This document shows positions 51,608-62,600 of a stretch of 64,000 bases of DNA, piece by piece. Made by a program: the position numbers and the translations under genes. The stretch lies in assembly GCA_020226215.1 (NCBI GenBank), contig CM035227.1, forward strand, positions 25,361,866 through 25,425,865. The letters run 5' to 3'. Positions within the stretch are counted from its first letter, which is position 1, and every line of letters begins with the position of its first letter. This DNA is from Sindora glabra. Its lineage: Eukaryota; Streptophyta; Magnoliopsida; Fabales; Fabaceae. The notes under the pieces are model-generated. The model was not told the DNA's origin and did no database searches. It was given only the letters and a program-made list of their open reading frames with translations.

Positions 51608-52640
51608 AATACTCGGGCTTATATTAAATTTTTTATTTTTATTTTTAAACTCTGAAATATTTATTTTAATTAGCTGTATTATTTAAAACTTTACAATTCT
51701 AGCATTTTTTGAGTAAAAAAATAACTATTTGCATACTTAATTGATTAAATATTATTTATTTTACTTTATGATAAAATCTAGAAAATTTTCTTTTTCCTAA
51801 TGATAATATAAATATATTTAATTGATTGAGGAATTACCTCAAAATTGACTCAAACAGTTTGTATAGTATTTTTCTTACAAAATTGAGAATATTAAAAATT
51901 CCTTAAGTGTGGTAATTTATGAAAACGTCTATGCATGTTTTAGTAAATGATTTTCATAAAGTTTATAGAGTTTCAAAACATTTACTTTTAGATTTTTAAA
52001 TTTATTAGATTATTATAAAAATTATTGATAAAAAAGAGGAAATAAATGAAAAGGGTGAAAATTAGAATTTGATGATTGGGGTCTAGAAAGATTAAATTAG
52101 TATGAACAAGGGATGGTTAGGATTGGTTGAATCTTGAGGTTACTATGTACCCTGTCTCACCGTAACCCTCTCTTTGATCGACTTCACAGAAACCATGGGT
52201 TGAGATTTGCTACAGTAACAACAAAGTTACTCTAGAAGCATAGAATAATTTTCCATAACTCCTCTCAATTTTAGTTAAAATCCCCTTTCTCTCTCCTACC
52301 CTCTATCGCTCGCTTTGCTCGTCTTTCACTCACCGCGCGACCATCTTCTTTCTCCTCCATCATTCTGCCGTTTTTGGCCATCGGAACACCACCCATTACT
52401 GCGCTGCCACCTCGTTGTCTTCCCTCCGGCCACCAGCAACTTGTGGGAGGCTACAAACGGCCGCCAGATTGTGGCTGTCCAGCATCAGAAACAAGAGCCA
52501 CTGGCCCTCCTATATGCCGGCGTTTGCTGCGACCTCGCCGCTGGCGCCAAGCTGCCAGTGACCTCCATAAACCTCTTGAGAGCATCAAATCTTAATATTT
52601 TTTTTTATTGTATAAGCTTGATCTAAGAACGATATACATA
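51605..52640 (+). mobile_element. Probable gypsy (chromovirus-like) LTR fragment
   Basis: TGTAATACTCGGGC at 51605 resembles the TGTAATACCC(G) start common to Tekay/Del-type plant LTRs. Further in, TTTGCTACAGTAAC near 52208, a pyrimidine-rich leader (CCTTTCTCTCTCC) and a GC-rich block at 52330-52570 fit the promoter and leader part of such LTRs. A 103-codon frame at 52315-52626 and a 73-codon frame in another phase come from the GC-rich block and show no protein family. The right end was not found; the class assignment is inference. Confidence 0.4.
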
Positions 52641-53022
52641 TGTATATTTCAGTTTTTTTTTTGGAATAATTTTTGAAAAATAAAGAAGTGATCATCTAAT
52701 TTATTATGGTGGTATGATTAGAGTTTAGAGTAGTAATTTTTTGAAGGAAAATAGTTAATATCAGTATACTTATGATTTATTTATATAAATTGTTGAATAG
52801 GTTGGGGGGAAGGTGAGCATGAATGTTTTGAAATTCTTGAAAAAAAAATATTTATAGATAAGTATATATTCAATTTCAAATTAATTTGATTAATATATAA
52901 ATTTTTTGGAAGGAAATAGCATTTATAAAGCCAGATGCAAGCTAATTTAGCTGGGTCAAACATGGGTAGATTATAATTTTTGTAATTAATATATTTGCTT
53001 AAATAAATATCAATGTTATAAT
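52641..53022. other. Spacer, nothing recognised
   Basis: AT-rich DNA with no supported feature. An 87-codon minus frame at 52781-53044 is judged random. Confidence 0.45.
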
Positions 53023-53158
53023 TACAAATACAACTATTATTCACTTAGTTACCACAATTGCAATAGAAACAACATCCACATATTTTCAGATACAAATACA
53101 ACTATTATTCACTTAGTTACCACAATTGCAATAGAAACAACATCCACATATTTTCAGA
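53023..53158. repeat. Perfect 68-bp tandem duplication
   Basis: The unit starting TACAAATACAACTATTATTC at 53023 is repeated at 53091 without any difference that I can see. In a window full of diverged repeats this is a very recent event or an assembly artefact. Confidence 0.95.
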
Positions 53159-54404
53159 AGCAGCAGCTTTAGCATATATAAACTAGGCTACCCATAGTAA
53201 CTTCATCTCAAATTGATCTAAGTTCATCTCTTACTCCCTTCTTTGTGCATGTTATAGATTTTAATCTTCAATTCAACGTCAATTTCAAAATAAATCAATT
53301 TTAACAAATGAAAGAGAAAGCAAAAATAACAAGGAGTTGAAGGATTTTCACACAATCTCAAAAAAATTTAATTCATTGGTTTCATCTATTTTACAATAAT
53401 GGAAGCTTTTATTGTATTCTTTGTTACAATACTCTGTAATACTCTTTGTTGGCACTGAATGATAGTATATCATATATGTGATTCACTCTTTATTACTAGT
53501 TATCATTTTTCTTCATTGGATTAAAAGATTTGTTATGATGCAATTATACCCATGATAGCAACAAAAATAATTAGAGTTAATTCACTATTGAAAATAAAAA
53601 ATGGCAACTATATTTATTATAAAATTAGTTTTGGCGTCGTGCAACTAATTTTGAGATCTCCATTTTGTGGGTTGTCCTTCCATTCGCAACAATAGTATAT
53701 ATCAAGATCAATTTGATGGAAATAACACATGATTTGTTAACCAACCTCTATAATTGATCTTGAGGTAACAATTCAATTTTGAAGATTTGTGTTAAAAAGT
53801 TTTGAAAATTTTTGAAAAATTATTTAAATAGTACTTACATACTTTACACACCCACATTTATTGGGCATTGTAAACTAGGAAATCAACACTTTTACAATTC
53901 TTAGCTTCTGAGGATAAGAAAATCTGAAGAAAGCACTCACGGGTATAAGATTTGACTTTTGATTCTTAATAAGTTATATTTGAAAAAGAAAAGTTCAGAG
54001 AGTGATGTTGGTAACTTTCTCAACAATAGTAAGAATCTTTCCCATTGCTAATAATAACTATTACAAATCTAGGTAGTAATTATGACTATTCCTATTACAA
54101 AATTACTACTTAAATAATTACTATCTAGTGTTAACAAAGATATTATCCAATTATATTAAAATTATTATCAAGAAATTCAAAAGGCATTTCTTGATGAAGT
54201 TGCTACCTTTGGTTACGTAAGGTTAATTTAATTAATGAATCAATTATTGTATTTCATTTTTAACTGGTCACAAATTTTATTAATTGAATGACTCAAATTA
54301 AATGTTAAACATACGCACGGCTTAAATGTTCTCTTTCGGTACTCCTTGGAATTCATGAATTTGCCGTGAGTACCTTAGACAAACTTTTAAATAATTGAGT
54401 CTTA
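53159..54404. other. Intergenic, nothing recognised
   Basis: No coding frame above background, no inverted ends and no microsatellite were seen. Confidence 0.5.
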
Positions 54405-54852
54405 TGGTTTGTTTGGCATACATTTTTTTTAGAATTAATTTTATTTCATTTTAATAGAAATGATTTCAATGCATTTACAAATGAATTTTACTGTTTGACA
54501 ACTTTGTTAAAAATAATAATTTCAATTTATTTATGAATGAATTATTTTATTTGTAATATATTGAAAAATGCATACAAATTAATTAAAAAGTAAATTTTGA
54601 TAATATCAGGGTAAATACATTAAAGAAAGAGTAAATTATTTATATAATATATTTTTTAGGTCAAATGGAATGAATTCTAATGAAATCTTTATACAATTGA
54701 ATAGATTTCATAATAACAAAAATATAATTAAAATGAGAATTACAAATAAAATGAAATAAAATCTCTTTTTATTTATGATCAAATGCTATATTAAAAAGAA
54801 ATTTATTTAAAAATGAAATGAAATCCTATTCTTGATTATGCCAAATAAAGGG
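54405..54852 (+). mobile_element. MITE-like element, copy 1 (plus orientation)
   Basis: Ends TTTGTTTGGCATACA and, on the other strand, CTTTATTTGGCATAA form inverted termini. Inside, AATTTTATTTCATTTTAAT-like and ATGAATTATTTTATTTGTAAT-like blocks align with the reverse complement of 58430-58840. It is about 450 bp with no coding capacity. Target duplications are not clear. Confidence 0.6.
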
Positions 54853-56965
54853 TTAATGTATTTTTTTTCCAACTATTGTGTATTAGCCGACACACATATA
54901 ATAATTATTGTCTATTGATGTAAGGATTTACAGATAGAAAAATACATATGCATCATGTTTAATTAATACTCCTCAAATTAAAAGGTCATACTGTCAGTAT
55001 TATACTGTCCATTTTAAGCGATACCTCAGTTGTTAATTTCTAGATTACCTTTAACTTATGACATGATCAAAAACCTCATTAGCCATCACATTTAATGAAG
55101 TGATAAAATTTCCTAATAATTGTATCGTGAAATTGGATTTTTTTACGTATTATCTTTTATTGCTTGTTTAATATATTATTTATTTATATTGATACTAAGA
55201 GAGGAGAATGTACATCTCTTTGATTTGACAAGTATATTTATCTTGATTTTTTTTCATCAATATTGATCATAATTTACTTTATTAATTTTTACTTGAGTTT
55301 ATATATTTATATTGACATTTAATTTTTTTAAGATGTTAAAATAAATAAAAGGAGATTTTTTTTAAAATGTCAAAATATCATAAAATAAAATTATAATTAT
55401 TTAAACTATATATCTATGTTACTGATATTGCTGACACAAAAGTACACTTATTCATACCTGAAGTTTAAAAGCAAATAAATTAAATGATCCAGTGCAGTAA
55501 GTAACCGACCAAGGTATTAAGTAGATTAATATAAAGTATATAAACTCATAATATACATGCAAATTAATGCATAATTGATTAATATAAACTAGCTATATAA
55601 ATGGATAAGATATATACAAATAAGCGTATATAAATTAAGATGTACATTTTGATACTTTAAATTTTGTTTAAATTTCAATTTTACTTTCTAATAGCTACCA
55701 AAGAACAAAAAGGATATATCTAGAGATCTTTTAACTTTTAATATCTATTGTATTACTTTGACGTTATAGAAAAATAATTTGATTTCTTTGAATTTTAATG
55801 AAATTATACATATTTCCCTTTTACTTTAAAATTTATTCAGATCTCTGTTAAAGTATAAAAAATGTTACATTTAAACTTAAATTCAAACTTCTTTCAATAA
55901 AATGATCAAACTATATGGAATAGGCACGATTAATTTGATTTAAATTTTATTTTACATACAATTGCGATCTAAGTCTTATCAAAGTAGTGAGGTTAACATT
56001 GTTCACATTAGTAATATTGAACACATTCCATTTGATTCATTGCATACTTATATTTGATTAAACTCATTCCACTTATTTACTATGGACTTTATCAATTATA
56101 TTTACGATTAAATGAAATTTAGTAAATAAAAATCACATTACTCTCAACTTTATAAACACATGATGTCAGTCCGTAGTTAGCCGCCAAATATATACGTGCT
56201 ACCAACCGGCAAGGACATTATATAAAAAACAAAGGAAGAAAGCAGACTTAATTGATATTTGATATTCTTTAAAAATTTTGCATCTTTTTTATATTTGAGG
56301 TTTGATCCTTAATCTTTGTATAGGTAAGTTTAACTACTCCTACAATTACAAAAAAAAAAAAAAAAAACATAAAAAGGTAGTGTCTGCAATACTCACAACT
56401 ATTATAGCTTCCACCGTGACATGCAGCTTAAAAACGATAATACTACAATTAATTTGTTTCAATATATATAATTTCATTCTTATACTTTTTATAATTAAAT
56501 ATTTAAAACTTATTCTTATTTTTAATCTTTTCCAATCATGAATAATTTAGTGATTTCTATCTATAATTATCCAATATAATAAACATTTATTGATACATGT
56601 TGATAGGTCATGCATAATATAGAAATGAACAAAGTAGCACCTTAATCATGAAAATTATACGGAGAATCAAGATTTATTATCTCAATTACGAGCACTTTTA
56701 ATTTTAGTGGATTTAATTTCACTATATTTATTTAAATATTTTCTCATTACCAACAACGATATATTATTTTAATAAATAACTCTCCATTAGTAGATCACAA
56801 ATGTTAACTATGCTATATAATTGTAGACAAAAATTTACAAATCAATTAGTATGGGAGACAATTATAAATGAAAAATAACTTTAAGCTAGCATCTAATTAC
56901 GAAGAAAAGAGTATAAATACAAAATTATAAATTGAAAGAAGCCATAAGAATTAATTGGATTTTCC

Positions 56966-56968
<3 letters not shown>
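54853..56968. other. Spacer downstream of the ERF gene
   Basis: AT-rich DNA. A 79-codon plus frame at 56302-56541 contains a poly-Lys run from poly-A and is not credible as a gene. Nothing else was recognised. Confidence 0.5.

Positions 56969-56997
<29 letters not shown>
56969..56997. repeat. GA microsatellite
   Basis: About 14 GA units, some 190 bp beyond the stop codon of the ERF gene. Confidence 0.95.
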
Positions 56998-56999
<2 letters not shown>

Positions 57000-57110
57000 G
57001 TACTTGACTTCACCTATACGGCTTCTAATTTTTAAGAAACAACCATAAATTATAGAACTGTACTTGACTTCACCTCTAATTTTTAAGAAACAACCATAAA
57101 TTATATAAAA
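56998..57110. repeat. 60-bp tandem duplication with a 12-base indel
   Basis: CTGTACTTGACTTCACCT occurs at 56998 and 57058. Both copies continue into CTAATTTTTAAGAAACAACC and ATAAATTATA, but the second lacks about 12 bases. It directly follows the GA microsatellite and lies in the likely 3' untranslated region of the ERF gene. Confidence 0.85.
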
Positions 57111-57190
57111 TGGTTGAAAGCAAATGTGGCAAACCTTACAGCAAATATTTAGAATTTGCCTGCCAGAGTGGAGCCACATAGAATCAAAAT

Positions 57191-57850
57191 TCAAAAGTTC
57201 CAAAGGAATGAGTGCTGAGAATAGCCATCAAAATCACCAACACCTCCATTCTCATACCCAAACGCAGTATCATCCTCAAAAGGTGATGCTGTCAAAACGG
57301 CGTCGTAAAATTCACCCGAGTGCACCTTGTCTAGACCAGAATGTAGGCCTAAGTTATCATATCCAACCTCATCGCAATCCATGTAATTCAAAAACGACCA
57401 GTCCATGCGATCGTGGTCTACTTGCACACACGACGACGATGTATAAGATGTTTCTGTCTCCGTTTCCGAGCAGTCTTTGTTTGGTGGGTCCCCCTGTTCT
57501 TGCTCGTGCGCAAACCTAGCAGCGACCACTTGGATTTCCTGTGGAGTTAGAGACTGTTGATCGCTGCCGGCAATACTAGTAATCTCCGACGGGGTTTCTG
57601 GGAAATTGAAGCTGGCATGACGGCCGCGGAGGCAGTAAAGTGCAGCGTCGAAGGCCCGCGCCGCCTTCTCCGCCGTGTCGTAGGAGCCTAACCAGATACG
57701 CTTGCGGCTGTTGGGAAGCCTGATTTCAGACACCCATTTGCCCCATTTTCGCTTCCTCACGCCTTTGTACTTAGAACTCGAATCAGCAGTGCTGCTTTTC
57801 TCGGGAGAAGAAGAAAGGTTATTTTGATCAGTGCTACTAGTAGTAGCCAT
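57191..57850 (-). CDS. DREB-type AP2/ERF transcription factor (ERF017-019-like)
   Basis: This 219-residue, single-exon gene encodes a nuclear DNA-binding regulator. One complete AP2 domain lies at about residues 28-85, with the YKG start (28-30), the RKWGKWVSEIR strand region, WLG (53-55) and the helix EKAARAFDAALYCLRG. Val at AP2 position 14 (residue 40) is the DREB-type signature; Leu stands at position 19. The domain wording is closest, from memory, to the small intronless ERF017/ERF018(ORA47)/ERF019 class. The N-terminus is Ser/Thr-rich, and the C-terminal half is acidic with aromatic clusters (DWSFLNYMDCDE) and ends FLWNF, as expected of an activation region. The ATG is the first in frame after the TATA-like box. 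Such genes are typically stress- or wound-induced (family knowledge); the G-boxes upstream fit that. No lesion is seen. Confidence 0.93.
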   Translation of the reverse strand: MATTSSTDQNNLSSSPEKSSTADSSSKYKGVRKRKWGKWVSEIRLPNSRKRIWLGSYDTAEKAARAFDAALYCLRGRHASFNFPETPSEITSIAGSDQQSLTPQEIQVVAARFAHEQEQGDPPNKDCSETETETSYTSSSCVQVDHDRMDWSFLNYMDCDEVGYDNLGLHSGLDKVHSGEFYDAVLTASPFEDDTAFGYENGGVGDFDGYSQHSFLWNF

Positions 57851-57957
57851 GGTTGGATTCAGTAAATCAGTGGCTTTTTCCAGAGCTTAGATCTTTTTCT
57901 CTTTCAAGATTTCGACGGTTTGGCGGCTGATGAGGATTAAAGTGATTGCAGTGCATG

Positions 57958-57965
57958 TATTTATG
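57958..57965 (-). promoter_or_regulatory. TATA-like box of the ERF gene
   Basis: On the minus strand CATAAATACATG lies about 110 bp upstream of the ATG. It is the best TATA-like match in the proximal region. Confidence 0.45.
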
Positions 57966-58039
57966 CACACAGACTGAGATTATGCCATTATGAAGGCGTG
58001 TTGATCAGGTGGACTGAGAGAGGAGTGTGGAAGGGTGGA

Positions 58040-58106
58040 CACGTGGCATTAAGATGGGGCCCGCTACGTAATGGGACGCGGTAGGGACTGTGAAAAAGAG
58101 CACGTG
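58040..58106. promoter_or_regulatory. Two G-box/ABRE-type motifs upstream of the ERF gene
   Basis: CACGTG occurs at 58040-58045 in the context GACACGTGGC, a strong G-box/ABRE, and again at 58101-58106 in GCACGTGCGTG. They lie 190 and 251 bp upstream of the start codon. A TTGAC W-box core follows near 58133. Such clusters bind bZIP/bHLH and WRKY factors and would fit ABA-, jasmonate- or stress-responsive expression, which is inference here. Confidence 0.55.
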
Positions 58107-58429
58107 CGTGAATTGGGAGAGGAAATGTGACGTTGACAATTTTTAATTTTATTTTGTCTGATGTCTGAATAGTGAATATTGTTTGGAGCACATGCTTTAA
58201 GTGGCAGCCTCGGCCATCCTTGTCACCCTCACAAGCGCCGTGTTATGGGGTTGTCACTCATTTTGCTGTTATGTTTTTATTCATAGCATTCCAGATACTT
58301 CTGGCTCACTCCATTCTATTAATCTTAATCTCTTCCCGTTTATGTTGTGAAGTATGAAACCTTGCTTCTCTCACATGAATCATGTACAGACGTTGTTCTA
58401 AATTTGCACACGGAATTTGACAGTAAATT

Positions 58430-58840
58430 AATTTTAGCATGATGAAAATAAGATTTTATTTTATTTTTAGATAAAATTTAAAAAATAATATTTAATTTTA
58501 ATTAAAAATTTATTTTATTTATAATTTTTATTTTAATTATATTTGTACTATTATGAATTACATTCAATTTAATAAAAATTTTATTGAAATTCATTTCATT
58601 TAACTTAGAAAATATTTTATATAAAAATTTTACCTTCTTTCTAATATTATATTTACCATCGTATTATTAAAATTATTTTTTAATTGAATTATATATATTT
58701 TTTAATATATTTTAAATAAAATAATACATTTATAAATGAATTAAAATCATTATTTTTGATAAAATTTTTAAATAATAGAATTTATTTATAGATGAAATGA
58801 AATTGATTTTAAAAAAATTACATGCTAAATAAACTATAAA
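58430..58840 (-). mobile_element. MITE-like element, copy 2 (minus orientation)
   Basis: In reverse complement this aligns along most of its length with 54405-54852. It starts GTTTATTTAGCATGTAAT and ends near TCATGCTAAAAT, keeping the TTT(A/G)GCAT(A/G) termini. The two copies sit on either side of the ERF gene in opposite orientation. Confidence 0.6.
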
Positions 58841-60347
58841 ATAGCTCAAAAATTCAATCAAACTGCCATAACCCTTCAGCTCAAATAATATTGGAAGACC
58901 TTTTGTGTTGGAAAAAAATATGAAAATGAGCTAATAAGAGAAATAGAATAAGAAGGATATAATTTTGATATGTATATTACATTTTTATAAAAGATTTTTA
59001 TGTGTTAGGAATATAACAAACTTGAAATTCTCTAACTTGAACTTGGAGCAGTGAAAATACTTAAATAAAAAATTCTATTTTCAATTGTCGAAGAAATATA
59101 ACTTTTCATTAGACAGCCGAAATAAATAATTATATATATATATTTTTTTAGGATTTTGAAACGTGAAATAATAATAGTAAAAAATTTAAATCATTTATTC
59201 ATTGATTAAAGTAAGTTCAAGAGTTCATCTCTAACTTTTAATATATAAATATATATAGTTACTATATGAAAAGTTCAATAATAAGTCTACTTAATGTTTT
59301 ATTTATATACACTTTTAAAATCGATTTTTTATGCAATATTATAAGATTTAAAATGTTAACAACATACCCCCTATTGAAAAACTTGCGTAGGAACCACGAC
59401 ACTAAAAACAAATACTTATAGTCCTTTGTAAAATCATTTTATTAAAAATGACTCGATTGGTTGATAAGATTGAACTGCGCATTGATAAAATAGCTCTGAT
59501 TTCGACTCTTATAATTGGTGACTTATTGCTTAATATATAATAATAAAAAAAACCATTAGAGTAGGAATGAAAAATAATTTTATCATATTTGCAACACAAC
59601 ATGTCTTCTGAATCAGAGTTTGAAGCATAAACATAATAAACTTTATCATTTGTTGAAGTTTAATCAATTTTAATTAGAAAATGGAGGTTGTAAGATTCTG
59701 AACCATCAAACTTTTCGTTGAAATAGGTTTTGGTACTAGGATCAAGGGTTAAAAGTTAATAATTTCAAAAACTAAAACTATTATAGAAAAGATCCACCAA
59801 TGATTCTTATTATGTCCTCAACAAATCAAATACAATTTATTTGCCTCACCTCGGTGATTACCAATGTATCTGCCCTGTTAGGGACATTTAGACGGCCGGA
59901 AGCGTGGCAGCATAATTAAGGTAAAAAAAACCAGGACATAATAAGTTATAGATATTTTATATAGTTCAACTTTTAAATTAATTTAAAAGTGAAAATTTTG
60001 AACAAAAATAATGATAGAAATGAAAGAGAGAATACAAATGATATAATAACTATCAAACTTATATTCTAAATATATTTAAAAATACTTTATAGCATATGTA
60101 CTTTTTACTATTAATAGTCTTAGTAAAAGAGTAAGAGATAATTGTAAAAATTTAAGTAATTCTCATAATTAAATTCTTTAGTGTTTTCAAACTTTACGTA
60201 ATACAAATATCTAAATAAAAAAAAGAAATATAATAATAATTCTAATTTGAACAAAATATTTTAAATCCTATCAATGTCTCTTAAATTTTGATTCTAAAAA
60301 ATACACTCTATCTTAAGTTCCTTCGAAGCATGTTGATTTTAGTAATA

Positions 60348-60405
<58 letters not shown>

Positions 60406-62600
60406 AAAATGATATTTAAATTTAGATTTTAAATATGAATTAAGGATTATAATTAAATATAAAATTATGATACAAATTTGTAAAACTAAATTTAATAAAT
60501 ATAAAAAATTTAAAACTATTTCGAATTTCATTTTCCATCCTTACCACATTTAAATTTGTATTGGTTAGTTATTCAAATTCTGTTCGGACTCTACCCAATG
60601 AGACAATGGTAGGGTCAATTTTCTAACACTAAAATAACCTAGAGAGAAAGCTAACAAGGTGGTTGCTGGTAAAATTATCCATCCACAATTTTGAAGGAGG
60701 GTGTTTAAATCCCTTATTTACTATTCCCTCTCTCTTATTTAAGTAGTTTTTTTTCTATTAGTAATAGAATGTTTGGTAAAAGTATTTTTAAAATGAGGAT
60801 AAATCTTCTCAATTTAGAATTAAGTAACAAGAAAAAAATGTGATATTATCCTTTCGTGCCCTAGCTAGCTTCAATGCCCCCAGGCGGGACCCTAACGTGT
60901 CTTTCTCACTCATCGTTCATTCAACATCATATGTTTTTTTCTGTCCTTTCAAAGGTTCCAAATTTAATAGATAAATTATCCTCCTTAGGAGAGCCGTTTT
61001 TTCTACAGTTTTCCATCATTCTTTAAGCATTGCAATTTCTTACTTGAAACACATTATAAGTATGGAGATTGAATTTTAAATTTATTATATTTTTATATTA
61101 AATTCTATAAATTTATTTTATTATTTTATATTTAATAATAATTTTTAATTTTAATTCAAAATTTAATTTCAAAATTTATTTTTAATATATATAATATTAA
61201 TCTTTCTAATCGCATCATGATTGATTGATTATATTCTATTTGAGACGAGAAATATATCAACTCCAAGCGAATATGTCAAAAAGTTTTTAGATTTTGACCC
61301 AGGCAAAGCAGTGGTCCTCTCCAAATCTCAAGTGATACCAACATATCAAAATCGGATAGAAAAGTCCTGAGCGGTCTATTTTATACCGAACTAAATCAAG
61401 TTTCTATCATTTAATTACTTTTTCTATCATTGAAAGGTATTGAATCCAGAATATGTATTCTAAACTACTTGGGATTTTTGTTACATTTTTCATGGCTGGG
61501 TGCACGCCAACACATTGCTAGCTGCCGTTAGTTGCTGGATGTTCACATTTCAATCTCCAATTGACAGTGAGACAGGTTGAATATATTGAAAATGGAGCGA
61601 CTGAAGCTTAGATGGATCATATATAGTATTTTATTAGCGATGGTGATAATTTTCTGTGCCCCCTTTTTATCTATCTCTCCTATTTCTTTTACTCTAGTGC
61701 TCTCTCTTCCTTTGCCCTCTTTCTTCATATTTGTTAATTCTTTATTCACCTATATTTCCCGTTCCACCCTCACTTTCTATCCTATCTTTCTCTTTTGACC
61801 CCTCTCTCTTGTTTTATTTTATAATTTTTCTATTTTTTTCCACTCCTTTCCTCTCCTTTTCTCTCTCTTTTTTTTTTCATTGGGAGAGACTTTCATACAT
61901 TGATAGTGCACCATTAAATCTAACAATTGATTTTTTTTATTTTATACAAATAAATAAAATTTCACAATTTAAATTAGTGATATATTGATACAATTAGTGT
62001 ATCATAATTATCACCTTTCTTCCTTTTCTCACTCTTTCCCTCTATCAGGTAAATTCTCTATTCATCCCTTATCTCTGGCTCTTTCTCCTATCAGTCTTTT
62101 TTTATATTTCCTTCCATTCATACAAATGCATTAAAAATTATATTAAAAAAATTAGATAATTAAGAGATTTGATAAATGTTATTTTCAATTTTAGCTAAGA
62201 TTAGATGAATATGATTTTTTATGAAGAAATGATGAAGATGAAAAAATTGAATATTCTACTTTAAATATACTTAACTTTTGATTTTCATTATTAAATACTT
62301 CTTGACTTCTGTTTTGAAAATAATTTAATAAGAAGATGATTGTTGTGGAATTTATTTTTTTAAAGGATGAAATTTATATATGTAACAATATTTGTCAATA
62401 AAAATTACTTTACTTTTATGCACTAAATAATATAAAATAAATTTCCTCATGTTTTTAAACAATAAAAAATCAATTCACTTTTCAAAAAATATTTTGTAAA
62501 AAATTATTTTTTTAAAATAAAATTTCATCCTCCATTGGAGCCTCCAGTGCTCGATTTCCCCTAGAATTATCAAAAATTTCCCTCTCATATAGAGGCTCCT
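58841..62600. other. Intergenic, nothing firmly recognised
   Basis: AT-rich with a TA microsatellite at 60351 and a pyrimidine-rich block at about 61660-61890 (runs of CTCTC, TTTCC). Short frames on both strands at 61543-61988 come from that block and have no family features. Confidence 0.5.
60351..60403. repeat. TA microsatellite
   Basis: About 26 uninterrupted TA units. Confidence 0.95.

Noticed and set aside
51474..51686. 70-codon frame with an (Ile-Tyr)n run
   Set aside because: It is a translation of the TA microsatellite; the same applies to the frame at 60349-60531.
52315..52626. 103-codon frame in a GC-rich block, with a 73-codon frame overlapping it
   Set aside because: Two phases are open because the block is GC-rich and stop-poor. 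Neither has family features, and the context is LTR-like.
57124..57519. 131-codon plus-strand frame
   Set aside because: It is the antisense shadow of the AP2/ERF gene, whose reading frame is clearly conserved.
61543..61988. Overlapping frames on both strands of the pyrimidine-rich block
   Set aside because: Low-complexity CT/GA composition produces open frames in both directions; there is no domain.
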